Assembly: GCA_965368335.1 (NCBI GenBank) | Contig: CBDUMN010000051.1 | Location: 1-24,157 of the forward strand | Source of the DNA: CBDUMN01 sp965368335 | GTDB taxonomy: Bacteria; Pseudomonadota; Alphaproteobacteria; Rhodospirillales; JAPHRK01 | Direction of reading: 5' to 3' | Length of the DNA stretch: 24,157 nucleotides | Shown here: piece after piece, positions 1-7,948 of the stretch | Numbering within the stretch: position 1 is the stretch's first letter | Layout of the letters: every line of letters begins with the position of its first letter | Translations under genes and position numbers: made by a program | Notes under the pieces: generated by a model | Told to the model about the DNA's origin: nothing | The model's database searches: none | What the model saw: only the letters and a program-made list of their open reading frames with translations

Positions 1-38
1 CAAAACCACTCAGGCCTGATGAAGTGCAGACTGTTCAT
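1..38 (-). CDS. BatB-like von Willebrand factor A protein, N-terminal fragment
   Basis: Only the first 12 codons are in the window. They begin at an ATG on the minus strand that overlaps the TGA of the preceding VWA gene in an ATGA junction. The readable start, MNSLHFIRPEWF, resembles the N-terminus usual for BatB-type proteins, where a short stretch ending in 'hFxRPxW' leads into the first membrane helix. Position next to a BatA-like gene in a moxR operon supports the same call. The rest of the gene lies beyond the left edge, so no VWA domain can be seen here. Confidence 0.65.
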   Translation of the reverse strand, partial: MNSLHFIRPEWF

Positions 39-1018
39 ATCCGCCTCCGCGTCTTTGTTAAAGCGATGCCGGCACTGATAGCCAAGGCCAATCCGAGAAG
101 CCAGGGATAGAGCGGCTCGGCGAAATACTCTGCCGCCGCATCGCCCAAGGCAGGCTCCAATTCATCCAAGCGCCGATAGGCCGCTTCCACCCCCTCCGTA
201 TCAAGCGCATGAAAATAAATCCCTCCCGTCCGCTCAGCCACGGCCTCAAGGATTTCCCGTTCAAAATTGGCCGGGCCTTCAGCCGACCATTTGCCGTAAA
301 TATTGGGCGCAACCGTATCATCACGGCCCACCCCGATGGTGTAGATGCGAATATTCTCTCCCTTGGCCAGCAAGGCCGCCTGCTTCGGCCCCAATCGCCC
401 CGCATTGTTGGCCCCATCAGTCAGCAAAACGATCACCTTGGTCGGCGCATCGAGCCCCCGCAGTCGTTTTATGGCGAGCCCAATAGCGTCGCCCACGGCG
501 GTATATTCTCCGGCCAAAGCGATTTCGGCCTGAGCCAACAACTCGCCCACGGCTTTTCGGTCGAAACTGACTGGTGAAAGCAGATGGGGTTTCGCCCCGA
601 ATAGGATCAGACCCATCCGATCGCCCTTCCGCCGCTCGATAAACCGCCCCGCAACGTCCTTCACCACGCCAAGCCGGTCGGTCAGTGTTTCCTCAACACT
701 AAAATCCATACGACGCATGGATCCGGAGATATCGATCACCAACATCATGTCGCGGCCTGTTGTCGGTCGCTGTATCGGCTCTCCAAGCCATGCCGGTTGG
801 GCCGCCGCCCCGACCAGCAACAACCAAAGGAGGGAGGCGGCAACCAACAAGCCATGTTTCCGGCTTGGCGCACCTTCTTCGGCAAGCGTCACGGCTCTGG
901 CGTAAAATGGTGTCCACAATGCCAGGTGAGGTTTGCCATCGGCTGCCGGAACAAGCCAGCGAACCAGAATCGGCAAGGGAAGCAGAGCCCAGGCCCAGGG
1001 GAACAGAAAGGTAATCAT
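35..1018 (-). CDS. BatA-like membrane protein with von Willebrand factor A domain
   Basis: This 327-residue protein has a BatA/DUF-type N-terminal membrane segment (residues 1-24), a second helix around 56-73, a VWA domain and a C-terminal helix near 305-322. The metal-binding MIDAS motif is intact: D96-x-S98-x-S100 in 'VIDISGSM', a threonine in 'GEYTAVGDA', and the later 'LLTDGANN'. BatA-type proteins sit in the cytoplasmic membrane with the VWA domain usually in the periplasm; they are thought to work with a MoxR ATPase in protein assembly or stress tolerance, but the biochemical role is not settled. Its ATG overlaps the stop of the DUF4381 gene by 4 nt, and its own stop overlaps the next VWA gene by 4 nt, so the set is probably translationally coupled. 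Confidence 0.9.
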   Translation of the reverse strand: MITFLFPWAWALLPLPILVRWLVPAADGKPHLALWTPFYARAVTLAEEGAPSRKHGLLVAASLLWLLLVGAAAQPAWLGEPIQRPTTGRDMMLVIDISGSMRRMDFSVEETLTDRLGVVKDVAGRFIERRKGDRMGLILFGAKPHLLSPVSFDRKAVGELLAQAEIALAGEYTAVGDAIGLAIKRLRGLDAPTKVIVLLTDGANNAGRLGPKQAALLAKGENIRIYTIGVGRDDTVAPNIYGKWSAEGPANFEREILEAVAERTGGIYFHALDTEGVEAAYRRLDELEPALGDAAAEYFAEPLYPWLLGLALAISAGIALTKTRRRI

Positions 1019-1482
1019 GCGACCCTCCTGATCCAGCGGCGCGCCAACCTAAGGACTTCCGGCCCATCGATAGAGCAGGACGGCGCATAGGGACCGTCTT
1101 TAAACACTCGCCCCGGACCTTCCGAAAACGCTGTCTCGCCAAGCCTTCTATCGAGAAAAACAAGCCAGGATTCTCCGGTCAGGCCGGCAATTTGGTCGCG
1201 TGGTTCGCGGGCCAGGGCAACCCGTTTCAGCAATATCGAAAGCCCGGCCAGAAGAGCAGCTCCATCGCTATCGGCTTGATACGCCCGCTCTAATCGATCC
1301 ATCTCCCGTAAAGCTTCCCGCCTCAGGGCCGTGCGCCGCCACCAAAGCCTAAAGAGCAAGAGGCACATCAATACTGCAAGCCCGGCCAAAACCCACCATC
1401 CCGGAGCGGGCGGCCAAGTCGCCACGCCATCGGGAATATGGATTTCACGAATGCGGTTGGCGATGGGGCCCAACTGATCCAT
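1015..1482 (-). CDS. DUF4381 single-pass membrane protein
   Basis: The 155-residue protein has the DUF4381 N-terminus: a short amphipathic lead, then 'WPPAPGWW' followed by one hydrophobic helix (about residues 27-45) and a basic cytoplasmic tail. DUF4381 genes are known as members of moxR-DUF58-bat operons; no enzymatic activity is known. A TTG at 1488 could also start the frame and would give a 4-nt overlap with the DUF58 stop. The ATG at 1482 is preferred because a G-rich Shine-Dalgarno-like run lies about 8 nt upstream. The stop overlaps the BatA start in an ATGA junction. Confidence 0.85.
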   Translation of the reverse strand: MDQLGPIANRIREIHIPDGVATWPPAPGWWVLAGLAVLMCLLLFRLWWRRTALRREALREMDRLERAYQADSDGAALLAGLSILLKRVALAREPRDQIAGLTGESWLVFLDRRLGETAFSEGPGRVFKDGPYAPSCSIDGPEVLRLARRWIRRVA

Positions 1483-1484
1483 TC

Positions 1485-2441
1485 TCAACGCCCCCCGCCT
1501 TTGCCAAACAGGGCGGCACGAAGACCGTCCAATATTGACCGTTCGGTTCCCAACTCAAACAACCGACTACGCACTCCACGGAAAAGCCTCACCACTTGTT
1601 CTTGGTGCTGCTCAAAATCTTTGGCGAACCCTTGGGAGAAACCTTTATCGCCGCCATCAATCCACCGCATCCGCTGCCCATCGCTTATCGGATAGCCGCC
1701 ATTGTCGGGAAACCGCCGCTCCAGGGGATCGGAAATCATCAGGCCCGCCACGTCATTATGCCGGGCCAGCCGACTCAAATGGCGGGCCACGTCATCGCCT
1801 TGGTTTCTAAAATCGCTCGCCAGCAGAATCAGGCTGCCGGGCCGAACCAAACGTCGTAAGGTCTTAAGGGCCATTGAAAGATCGGAACGCGCTCCGCTTA
1901 TAGAGCCGCCGCCAAGCTGAGAGGCGTCTTCGAGCAAACCGAAAAGATGGGCCGCCCCCGCCGGACCGCTCAACGGCCCTCTTTCGTGGCAAGCTTGTCC
2001 ATCACCGAAAACCATCCCCCCAGCCCGGTCGCCGTTATCCACAGCGACCCAGGCCAGCAAGGCCGCCGCCCGCGATGCTGCAACAAACTTAAACGCGCCC
2101 CGAGTGCCGAAATGCATTGAAGGAGAAGCATCGACCACAAAGTAGACGTTATGCTCCCTCTCTTCGTGAAAAACCTTGGTGTGCAGACGGCCTGTGCGCG
2201 CCGTGACCCGCCAATCGAGGGTCCTATAGTCGTCTCCCGGCTGATAGGCCCTGACTTCTTCGAAATCCAGCCCCCTTCCCCGGATCAAGGTACGGTAGGC
2301 GCCAGGAAAAAGACTGGACACCGTATCGGCGGCTTTAGGCGCAAGACGAGCGCTTTCCGCCCTTAAGCGAATGAGTTCTTCCGTCGTCACCCGGACGCCG
2401 TCCTGTCCTCTATCGGATATGGGCGCAAGAGTGGGTTTCAC
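1485..2441 (-). CDS. DUF58 domain protein (VWA-like)
   Basis: This 318-residue protein carries the DUF58 hallmarks: 'RGRGLDFEEVRAYQPGDD' followed by 'IDWR'-like 'TLDWRVTART', and later a VWA-type metal site 'VVDASPSM' (D-x-S-x-S). It has no clear membrane segment. DUF58 proteins occur almost always beside MoxR ATPases and are taken to be partners or substrates of the chaperone-like complex. The start is GTG at 2441 with an AGGGG element about 8 nt upstream; the gap to the moxR stop is only 9 nt. An in-frame GTG a few codons later (before 'VTTEEL') is a possible alternative start. Confidence 0.9.
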   Translation of the reverse strand: MKPTLAPISDRGQDGVRVTTEELIRLRAESARLAPKAADTVSSLFPGAYRTLIRGRGLDFEEVRAYQPGDDYRTLDWRVTARTGRLHTKVFHEEREHNVYFVVDASPSMHFGTRGAFKFVAASRAAALLAWVAVDNGDRAGGMVFGDGQACHERGPLSGPAGAAHLFGLLEDASQLGGGSISGARSDLSMALKTLRRLVRPGSLILLASDFRNQGDDVARHLSRLARHNDVAGLMISDPLERRFPDNGGYPISDGQRMRWIDGGDKGFSQGFAKDFEQHQEQVVRLFRGVRSRLFELGTERSILDGLRAALFGKGGGR

Positions 2442-2450
2442 CGGCCGCCC

Positions 2451-3419
2451 CTACGGCACCGCCACGACGGAAAGCAGCCGGTCGACAATTTCATCTTGGG
2501 TAACGCCATCGGCTTCGGCTTCATAGGTCAACAGTAGACGGTGACGCAAAACATCTGGGGCGAGAGCCTGGATATCTTCAGGCGAGACAAAATCCCGTCC
2601 ATCAAGCCAGGCCTTCGCCCGAGACATCACATCAAGCGCCAGGGAAGCACGCGGACTACCACCATAAGCGATCAAAGGAGCAAGCACCGGGTCGAACGGT
2701 GCAGGATCACGGGTGGCAACAACTAACTGAACGAGATAATCCTCCAACTCAGGCGCAAGATGCAGCCCCAGGACTTCCTTACGGGCGGCGAACACGGTCT
2801 CCTGCGATATAACCGCGGACGGCGGTCCATCAATGGGCTTGCCGGTCCTTGCCCTTTCCCGCGTCTGGGCCAGCACCTCTCGCTCCGTCTCCTTGTCGGG
2901 ATAGCCAATCCGGGTGTGCAGCAAAAAGCGGTCGCGCTGAGCTTCGGGCAAAGGGTAGGTGCCTTCCTGTTCAATAGGGTTCTGCGTCGCCATGACCATG
3001 AAGAGTTCGGGAAGCCTATAGGTCGTGCGTCCGACCGTAACCTGACGCTCGGCCATCGCCTCCAAGAGCGCCGACTGCACCTTGGCTGGCGAACGGTTGA
3101 TTTCATCGGCCAATAGAATATTGTGGAATAAGGGCCCCTTTTGGAACTCAAAGCTTCCTTCACCCGGCTTGAAAATCTCAGTGCCGGTCAGGTCGGCGGG
3201 CAACAGGTCGGGCGTGAACTGAATGCGATGGAAATCCCCTTCAAGCGCTGAAGCCAGCACCTTGACCGCACTGGTCTTAGCAAGACCAGGAGCCCCTTCA
3301 ACCAATAAATGACCATCGGCCAGAAGCGTGATGAGCAGACGTTCAACCAAGACATCCTGCCCCAGAATCACCCGCCCTACATGGGATTGAAGGCGACGAA
3401 TTTCTTCCCTGACAGTCAT
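2451..3419 (-). CDS. MoxR-family AAA+ ATPase
   Basis: The product is a 322-residue AAA+ ATPase. Walker A is 'GAPGLAKT' (residues 42-49), Walker B is 'ILLADEINR', and 'ATQNPIEQEGTYPLPEAQ' is the MoxR signature, so this belongs to the MoxR group rather than to RuvB or NtrC relatives. MoxR proteins act as cytoplasmic chaperones that help mature or assemble partner complexes with VWA proteins, which matches the four genes that follow. An in-frame TTG at 3440 extends the frame by seven codons, but the ATG at 3419 has a GGGGGGAAG ribosome-binding site close upstream and is preferred. It is the first gene of the operon; two GTAA/TTAC palindromes lie about 35-60 nt upstream. Confidence 0.93.
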   Translation of the reverse strand: MTVREEIRRLQSHVGRVILGQDVLVERLLITLLADGHLLVEGAPGLAKTSAVKVLASALEGDFHRIQFTPDLLPADLTGTEIFKPGEGSFEFQKGPLFHNILLADEINRSPAKVQSALLEAMAERQVTVGRTTYRLPELFMVMATQNPIEQEGTYPLPEAQRDRFLLHTRIGYPDKETEREVLAQTRERARTGKPIDGPPSAVISQETVFAARKEVLGLHLAPELEDYLVQLVVATRDPAPFDPVLAPLIAYGGSPRASLALDVMSRAKAWLDGRDFVSPEDIQALAPDVLRHRLLLTYEAEADGVTQDEIVDRLLSVVAVP

Positions 3420-3452
3420 GGCTTCCCCCCTTAAGAACAAACGCCGTAGCCG

Positions 3453-3478
3453 GTAAAAATTACACCGTAAAATTTTAC
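3453..3478. promoter_or_regulatory. Two adjacent GTAA-N-TTAC palindromes upstream of moxR
   Basis: GTAA-AAA-TTAC (3453-3463) and the perfect 12-bp palindrome GTAAAATTTTAC (3467-3478) lie side by side in the divergent region between moxR and the histidine kinase. They share the same half-site, which suggests an operator for a dimeric regulator, or AT-rich promoter sequence. On the minus strand a TAAAAT hexamer in the second palindrome could be a -10 element for moxR, but no good -35 was found. Confidence 0.35.
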
Positions 3479-3576
3479 AGCAGATAAAGAGTAAAAAGAA
3501 GCCTCGTACCCCCCTATGATTTCCGTCAACCGCCTATCAACCGGAGGTATGGAAAAATCAGAATTTTTGCACTACA

Positions 3577-3593
3577 CTGTTGAAAAACAACAG
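3577..3593. promoter_or_regulatory. Inverted repeat CTGTTG-AAAAA-CAACAG before the histidine kinase gene
   Basis: A perfect 6-bp inverted repeat with a 5-nt A-rich loop lies 38 nt upstream of the preferred start of the kinase gene. A second small one, AAAAAT-CAGA-ATTTTT, lies at 3553-3568. Neither is followed by a T-run, so a terminator is unlikely. They could be an operator or a hairpin in the leader; the function is not determined. Confidence 0.3.
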
Positions 3594-3630
3594 GGTTGCT
3601 TAAGCGTTGAAAGAGAACGTCAAAACTGGA

Positions 3631-5397
3631 ATGGAGCCTCGCTCCAACTGGATGGATGTCGCTGGCCTGGCGGAAACCGTTTGGTTTGTCATGGCGGCGG
3701 TTTTCTATGTCATTGCCGCAGCCATCGGTCATTATTTTTACGATTTGGGCTGGCCCCATATCTACGAATTCATTCTCCCCGCAGTTTTCATCGGCCTTAC
3801 CTTTGCCATTCTTTCCAACCAACTGCGCAAGCTCCGACTCAACCGTCGAACAAAAGCCGCACAAAACCTGGAGCAGGCGCATAAAGCGCTTTCAGAAACA
3901 GAAGAGCGCTTCAAGGATGTGGTTGAATCAGCCTCCGACTGGATTTGGGAGATGGACGCCGATCTGCGGTTTACCTTTTTCTCCGGTCGGCTCAAAGAGA
4001 TCGTTGGGATCGACCCGGACAGCCTGATCGGTAAGGGACGAAAACATTCTATCGTCTCCATTGAATCGAGCGAACTTTGGGAAACCCATCAAGAGGATCT
4101 TGATAACCGACGCCCCTTCCGCGATTTCCGCTATTGGATCAATGTCCCGGAAAAAAGCCCACAGTACGTCAGCATTAGCGGCAAACCAATCTATGACGAG
4201 GGGGGCAATTTCGTCGGTTACCGGGGCATGGGCAGCAACATTACCAAACAATATGAACAAGAACGCGCCCTAAAGCACAGCGAGCAACGCTTCAGAGATT
4301 TTGCCGAAATCGCCTCGGACTGGTTCTGGGAAATGGATGCGGACCTTCGCTACACGTTTCTTTCAGCTCACGCTGAGTCGCTGAGTGGGGCGGCGCCAGA
4401 AAGAGTTTACGGTAAAAGGCGTGACGAATTTGTTTCACCCGAAGACATCGCCCAAAACCCCGAAGAATGGAATCAGCATCTTCAAAACCTTGAAAACCGG
4501 GAACCATTCAAAGATTTCGAATATCGCTTTCAACGCCCCGATGGAGTGAACACCTACATCCGAGTAAGCGGAAAACCGATTTACAACGAAGAGGGCCAAT
4601 TCGTCGGATACCGAGGTATCGGCACTAATGTCACCAAGGAACATGAAAACCGGGAAGCCTTGCGCCGAGCCAAGGAAGAAGCCGAAACCGCCAACAAAAC
4701 GAAAAGCGACTTCCTTGCCTCTATGAGCCACGAACTTCGAACGCCGCTAAACGCCATCATTGGCTATTCCGATGCTATGCGCAGCGAAGTCTTCGGCCCG
4801 CTCGGCAACGAGCGCTATCAAGATTATCCCATCCATATTTACGATTCAGGCAACCACCTTTTAGAGCTGATCAACGACGTTTTGGACGTTTCGAAAATCG
4901 AAGCCGGTAAACTTGAGTTGCACGATGAAGTAATCCCCGTCGAAGGAATCGCGACGTCAGTCTTGCGGCTGGTGCGGGAGCGAGCCGATAGCAACAGGAT
5001 CGAACTTGCAAACGAGCTTCCCAATGTCCTACCGAGATTGCGGGCTGACCCTTTACGGGTCAAACAGATGCTGCTCAACCTGCTCTCCAACGCCGTAAAA
5101 TTCACCCCGGAAGGCGGGTGCGTCACCTTAGGCAGCCAAATTAACGGCAACGGCGAATTTGTTTTAAGCGTGACCGACACGGGCATCGGCATGGGGCCGG
5201 AAGAGCAGAAAAAAGCCCTAAGCCAGTTCGGTCAGGTCGATAGCGATCTTTCACGAAAATTCCAGGGAACCGGGCTTGGTTTGCCGCTCACTATCGGCCT
5301 GATTGAATTGCATGGCGGCTATTTCGACATTCGCAGCGCCCCCGGCAAAGGCACCATGACGGCCCTTTGCTTCCCCAGCAACCGAGTCGTTTTCTGA
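3631..5397 (+). CDS. Membrane-bound PAS-PAS sensor histidine kinase (orphan)
   Basis: The 588-residue protein has two hydrophobic helices (about 16-35 and 45-61) separated by a short loop, two PAS domains (about 91-210 and 219-338), a HisKA dimerisation domain with H-box 'MSHELRTP' (phospho-acceptor His367), and a C-terminal HATPase domain with N-box 'NLLSNAVKF', 'DTGIGM' and 'GTGLGLPL'. The two PAS domains are close copies of each other ('ASDWxWEMDADLRxTF', 'SGKPIY...FVGYRG'), so the input module arose by tandem duplication. It should autophosphorylate and pass phosphate to a response regulator, but no receiver domain or regulator gene is in the window. With almost no periplasmic loop, the signal is probably cytoplasmic or in the membrane. 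An in-frame TTG at 3607 would add eight residues; neither start has a strong ribosome-binding site. Confidence 0.9.
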   Translation: MEPRSNWMDVAGLAETVWFVMAAVFYVIAAAIGHYFYDLGWPHIYEFILPAVFIGLTFAILSNQLRKLRLNRRTKAAQNLEQAHKALSETEERFKDVVESASDWIWEMDADLRFTFFSGRLKEIVGIDPDSLIGKGRKHSIVSIESSELWETHQEDLDNRRPFRDFRYWINVPEKSPQYVSISGKPIYDEGGNFVGYRGMGSNITKQYEQERALKHSEQRFRDFAEIASDWFWEMDADLRYTFLSAHAESLSGAAPERVYGKRRDEFVSPEDIAQNPEEWNQHLQNLENREPFKDFEYRFQRPDGVNTYIRVSGKPIYNEEGQFVGYRGIGTNVTKEHENREALRRAKEEAETANKTKSDFLASMSHELRTPLNAIIGYSDAMRSEVFGPLGNERYQDYPIHIYDSGNHLLELINDVLDVSKIEAGKLELHDEVIPVEGIATSVLRLVRERADSNRIELANELPNVLPRLRADPLRVKQMLLNLLSNAVKFTPEGGCVTLGSQINGNGEFVLSVTDTGIGMGPEEQKKALSQFGQVDSDLSRKFQGTGLGLPLTIGLIELHGGYFDIRSAPGKGTMTALCFPSNRVVF

Positions 5398-5488
5398 TTT
5401 TTCATTCTTGACGGCGGTTAAAGACAGCCCATCTTTCAGGTTCTAGGTGTTCCCCCGACCCTAAACAACCGGAAAGGATGCAACCCGC

Positions 5489-6649
5489 ATGGCGCAGATT
5501 CCCATCGGCATCGAAGATCCCAGCGCGGCCTATAAAGGCCCTCTTATGCTTGCATCCGGGTACCGCCCGTTTTTCCTCATGGCCGCCCTCTACGCCGTAG
5601 GCGCCCTGGCGATCTGGCTTCTGGCCCTTGGCGGCCATGCGTCGATTGATCCCTTTTGGCACGGCCATGAGATGGTTTTCGGTTTCGCCGTTGCTTCGAT
5701 CTCGGGTTTCCTACTCGCCGCCACACCGAAATGGACCGGAACGCCTAATATCCAAGGTTTTCCGCTAATGGTCCTCATCATCGCCTTTCTTGCCGGTCGC
5801 CTTGCTTTCTGGGCCCAACCCTGGACCGAAGTTCTGCTGTATCTCGACCTGATTTACCTCCCCCTCCTTGGCCTCTACATGGTTAAGGTGATCTTCGGCG
5901 CGGGCAATAAGCGCAACTATGTGGTTCCGATCATTCTCTTTCTTCTCGGCGGAGCCAACGCGCTCTATCATTTTCACCCAGACCCCGCCGTAGGACTATC
6001 GAGTGCAATCTATTTCATTGCCTCCCTCGTCGCATTGATTGGGGGTCGGATCATTCCGGCCTTCACGCAGAACGCCCTGCGGATGAAATTCGGCCCCGGC
6101 ATTACCTGCCAAACCCCAGCGATAATCGACCGTCTTTCCCTGCCTCTCGTGCTTGCCGTCGCCTTGCTTGAGCCTCTGCAACAACCGATAATCAGTGGAA
6201 GCATCGCCCTATTGGCCGGGATCGTGCTGTTCGTTCGCATGCTTGGCTGGAACACCCTTAAGACCTTAAAAGAGCCCTTGGTCTGGATTCTTCACGTCGC
6301 CTATATCTGGCTTCCCCTCGGCTTTTTCGCCAAGGCGGGAACCGATTTGCTCAACCTGTTTCCCGCTTCAACGGCCCTCCATAGCTTAACGGCGGGCGCT
6401 ATCACCCTGATGATCCTTGCCGTCGCCTCACGGGCCGCACTGGGGCATTCGGGCCGTCCTTTAAAAGCAACCCCGGCTACCGTCGCGGCTTATATTTTGC
6501 TCATTGGCGCAGCAATCGCCCGAGTCTTTTTACCGTTCGACTTCGCCACTCATCTGGCCGGAGGCCTATGGATATTGGGATGGGGCATTTTCGCTATCGC
6601 CTATTGGCCTATTCTGGCGCACCCGCGGATCGACGGCATGCCGGGGTAG
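5489..6649 (+). CDS. nnrS: NnrS family polytopic membrane protein
   Basis: This 386-residue, very hydrophobic protein (about 12 membrane segments) shows the NnrS pattern: 'SGYRPFFL' near the N-terminus, 'WHGHEMVFGF' (residues 57-66) with conserved histidines, 'GFLLAATPKWTG', and 'GGRIIPAFTQNALR' in the middle. NnrS proteins are heme- and copper-containing membrane proteins linked to nitric oxide and nitrosative stress; in denitrifiers they are often controlled by the FNR-type regulator NnrR. No nitrite or nitric oxide reductase gene is nearby, so here it may serve NO protection. A GGAAAGGA ribosome-binding site precedes the ATG. It lies 91 nt after the histidine kinase gene. The only FNR-like match upstream (TTGAC-N4-GTTAA) is weak. 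Confidence 0.9.
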   Translation: MAQIPIGIEDPSAAYKGPLMLASGYRPFFLMAALYAVGALAIWLLALGGHASIDPFWHGHEMVFGFAVASISGFLLAATPKWTGTPNIQGFPLMVLIIAFLAGRLAFWAQPWTEVLLYLDLIYLPLLGLYMVKVIFGAGNKRNYVVPIILFLLGGANALYHFHPDPAVGLSSAIYFIASLVALIGGRIIPAFTQNALRMKFGPGITCQTPAIIDRLSLPLVLAVALLEPLQQPIISGSIALLAGIVLFVRMLGWNTLKTLKEPLVWILHVAYIWLPLGFFAKAGTDLLNLFPASTALHSLTAGAITLMILAVASRAALGHSGRPLKATPATVAAYILLIGAAIARVFLPFDFATHLAGGLWILGWGIFAIAYWPILAHPRIDGMPG

Positions 6650-6664
6650 CCCTTTTGGGAAAGG

Positions 6665-6682
6665 TTTTACGCAAACGTAAAA
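6665..6682. promoter_or_regulatory. Perfect inverted repeat TTTTACG-CAAA-CGTAAAA
   Basis: A 7-bp perfect stem with a 4-nt loop lies between nnrS and the MFS gene, 16 nt after the nnrS stop and 18 nt before the next ATG. It has no following T-run on the plus strand, so it is more likely an operator or a weak intercistronic hairpin than an efficient terminator. Its TTTTAC/GTAAAA half-sites are the same letters, in swapped order, as those in the palindrome upstream of moxR. Confidence 0.4.
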
Positions 6683-6700
6683 AGGCCGTATAACCGTTCT

Positions 6701-7948
6701 ATGTCAGGTACGGCTTCACTCCCCCCAAAAATCGAAACGTCTGTGCTTATCCGCATTTTCGTGCCGTTTGCCTTGGGGTATTTCCTCTCCTACCTGTTTC
6801 GCACGGTCAATGCGGTTATTTCGCCCGATCTGGTGCGCGATGTGGGCCTGGATGCGGCGAGTCTCGGCCTTCTAACCAGCACCTATTTTCTCACCTTCGC
6901 GCTGTTCCAACTGCCTCTGGGGGTGCTGCTCGACAAGTACGGCCCCCGGCGTACCGAAGCAGCTCTTTTACTTTTTGCCGCGGCAGGCGCCGCAGTTTTC
7001 GCACTGGCCGAAAACGAAGCGGGTCTATTGGTTGGTCGGGCACTCATCGGATTCGGCGTTTCTGCCTGTTTGATGGCTGCTTTCAAAGCCTTCGTCGATT
7101 GGTTCCCGGCCGACAAATTGCCGCTAACCAACGGCATCCAGATGGCCTCGGGCGGTTTCGGCGCATTGGTCGCTACCGCCCCGGTGGAAGCGGCTTTGCA
7201 AATAACCGACTGGCGCGGCCTTTTTCTAATCCTTGCCGGGATGACTTTTCTTGTTGCGATTGCGGTTTTCGCCGTCGTCCCGGAAAAACCGACAAAATCT
7301 CAGGGAAGCAGTCTTTCCGAACAAATTGAGGGGCTTAAAGGCATCTTCAAGAGCCCTCTGTTTTGGAAAATAGCTCCCCTGACCGTAGCCTCGCAATCCT
7401 CTTTCATCGCAGTTCAATCCCTCTGGGCCGGACCCTGGCTGCGCGATGTGGCTCATCTCGAACGAGGCGATGCCGCCAATATTCTACTGGTCGCGGCCGT
7501 CGGCATGGTCGCCGGTTTTCTCGGTATGGGCGGTCTGACCGTCCGGCTCGGCCGAATTGGCATCAAGCCCATGACTATCGTGGTCTTTTCCATCGGCGTT
7601 TTCATCCTCACCCAACTGGCTCTGATAGCCGAATGGACCGGAGCATTGGCGTTTTTGTGGGGCGCATTCGGCTTTTTCGGCTCCGCCGGGATCATTACCT
7701 ATGCCGCCCTATCCCAACAGTTCCCCCCACATCTGGCCGGACGTCTCAACACCAGCCTCAATCTATTGGTTTTCGTCGCCTCGTTCGCCCTCCAGTGGGC
7801 CATCGGTGTGGTCATAGACCTTTGGCCGCAAACCGCCACAGGCGGCTATCACCCAATGGGCTTCAAAGTCGCCTTCGGCGTCCTTGCCTCTCTACAGATG
7901 CTCAGTATCGCTTGGTACCTCCTACCGTCTAAGAAAGAAATTTCATGA
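6701..7948 (+). CDS. Major facilitator superfamily transporter
   Basis: This 415-residue protein has about 12 hydrophobic segments in two halves with a central hydrophilic loop ('PEKPTKSQGSSLSEQIEG', about residues 194-211). The loop between helices 2 and 3 holds 'GVLLDKYGPRRTE', a clear MFS motif A variant (G-x-L-x-D-[KR]-x-G-[PR]-[KR]-x). The substrate cannot be read from sequence; the start 'YFLSYLFRTVNAVISPDL' is of a type seen in organic-anion transporters of the family. Its stop overlaps the ATG of the acyl-CoA dehydrogenase gene by 4 nt, so carrier and enzyme are likely made together, which hints at uptake or export of an acid metabolised as its CoA thioester. Confidence 0.88.
   Translation: MSGTASLPPKIETSVLIRIFVPFALGYFLSYLFRTVNAVISPDLVRDVGLDAASLGLLTSTYFLTFALFQLPLGVLLDKYGPRRTEAALLLFAAAGAAVFALAENEAGLLVGRALIGFGVSACLMAAFKAFVDWFPADKLPLTNGIQMASGGFGALVATAPVEAALQITDWRGLFLILAGMTFLVAIAVFAVVPEKPTKSQGSSLSEQIEGLKGIFKSPLFWKIAPLTVASQSSFIAVQSLWAGPWLRDVAHLERGDAANILLVAAVGMVAGFLGMGGLTVRLGRIGIKPMTIVVFSIGVFILTQLALIAEWTGALAFLWGAFGFFGSAGIITYAALSQQFPPHLAGRLNTSLNLLVFVASFALQWAIGVVIDLWPQTATGGYHPMGFKVAFGVLASLQMLSIAWYLLPSKKEIS

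Noticed and set aside
3516..3884. 122-residue open frame overlapping the start of the histidine kinase gene
   Set aside because: Its second half lies in the kinase's membrane-helix region in a different frame and is Arg/Ser/Pro-rich as expected of a shadow frame.
5408..5422. FNR/NnrR-like box TTGAC-N4-GTTAA upstream of nnrS
   Set aside because: It matches the FNR consensus at only about seven of ten positions and lacks the symmetric half-sites, so it is not annotated as a site.
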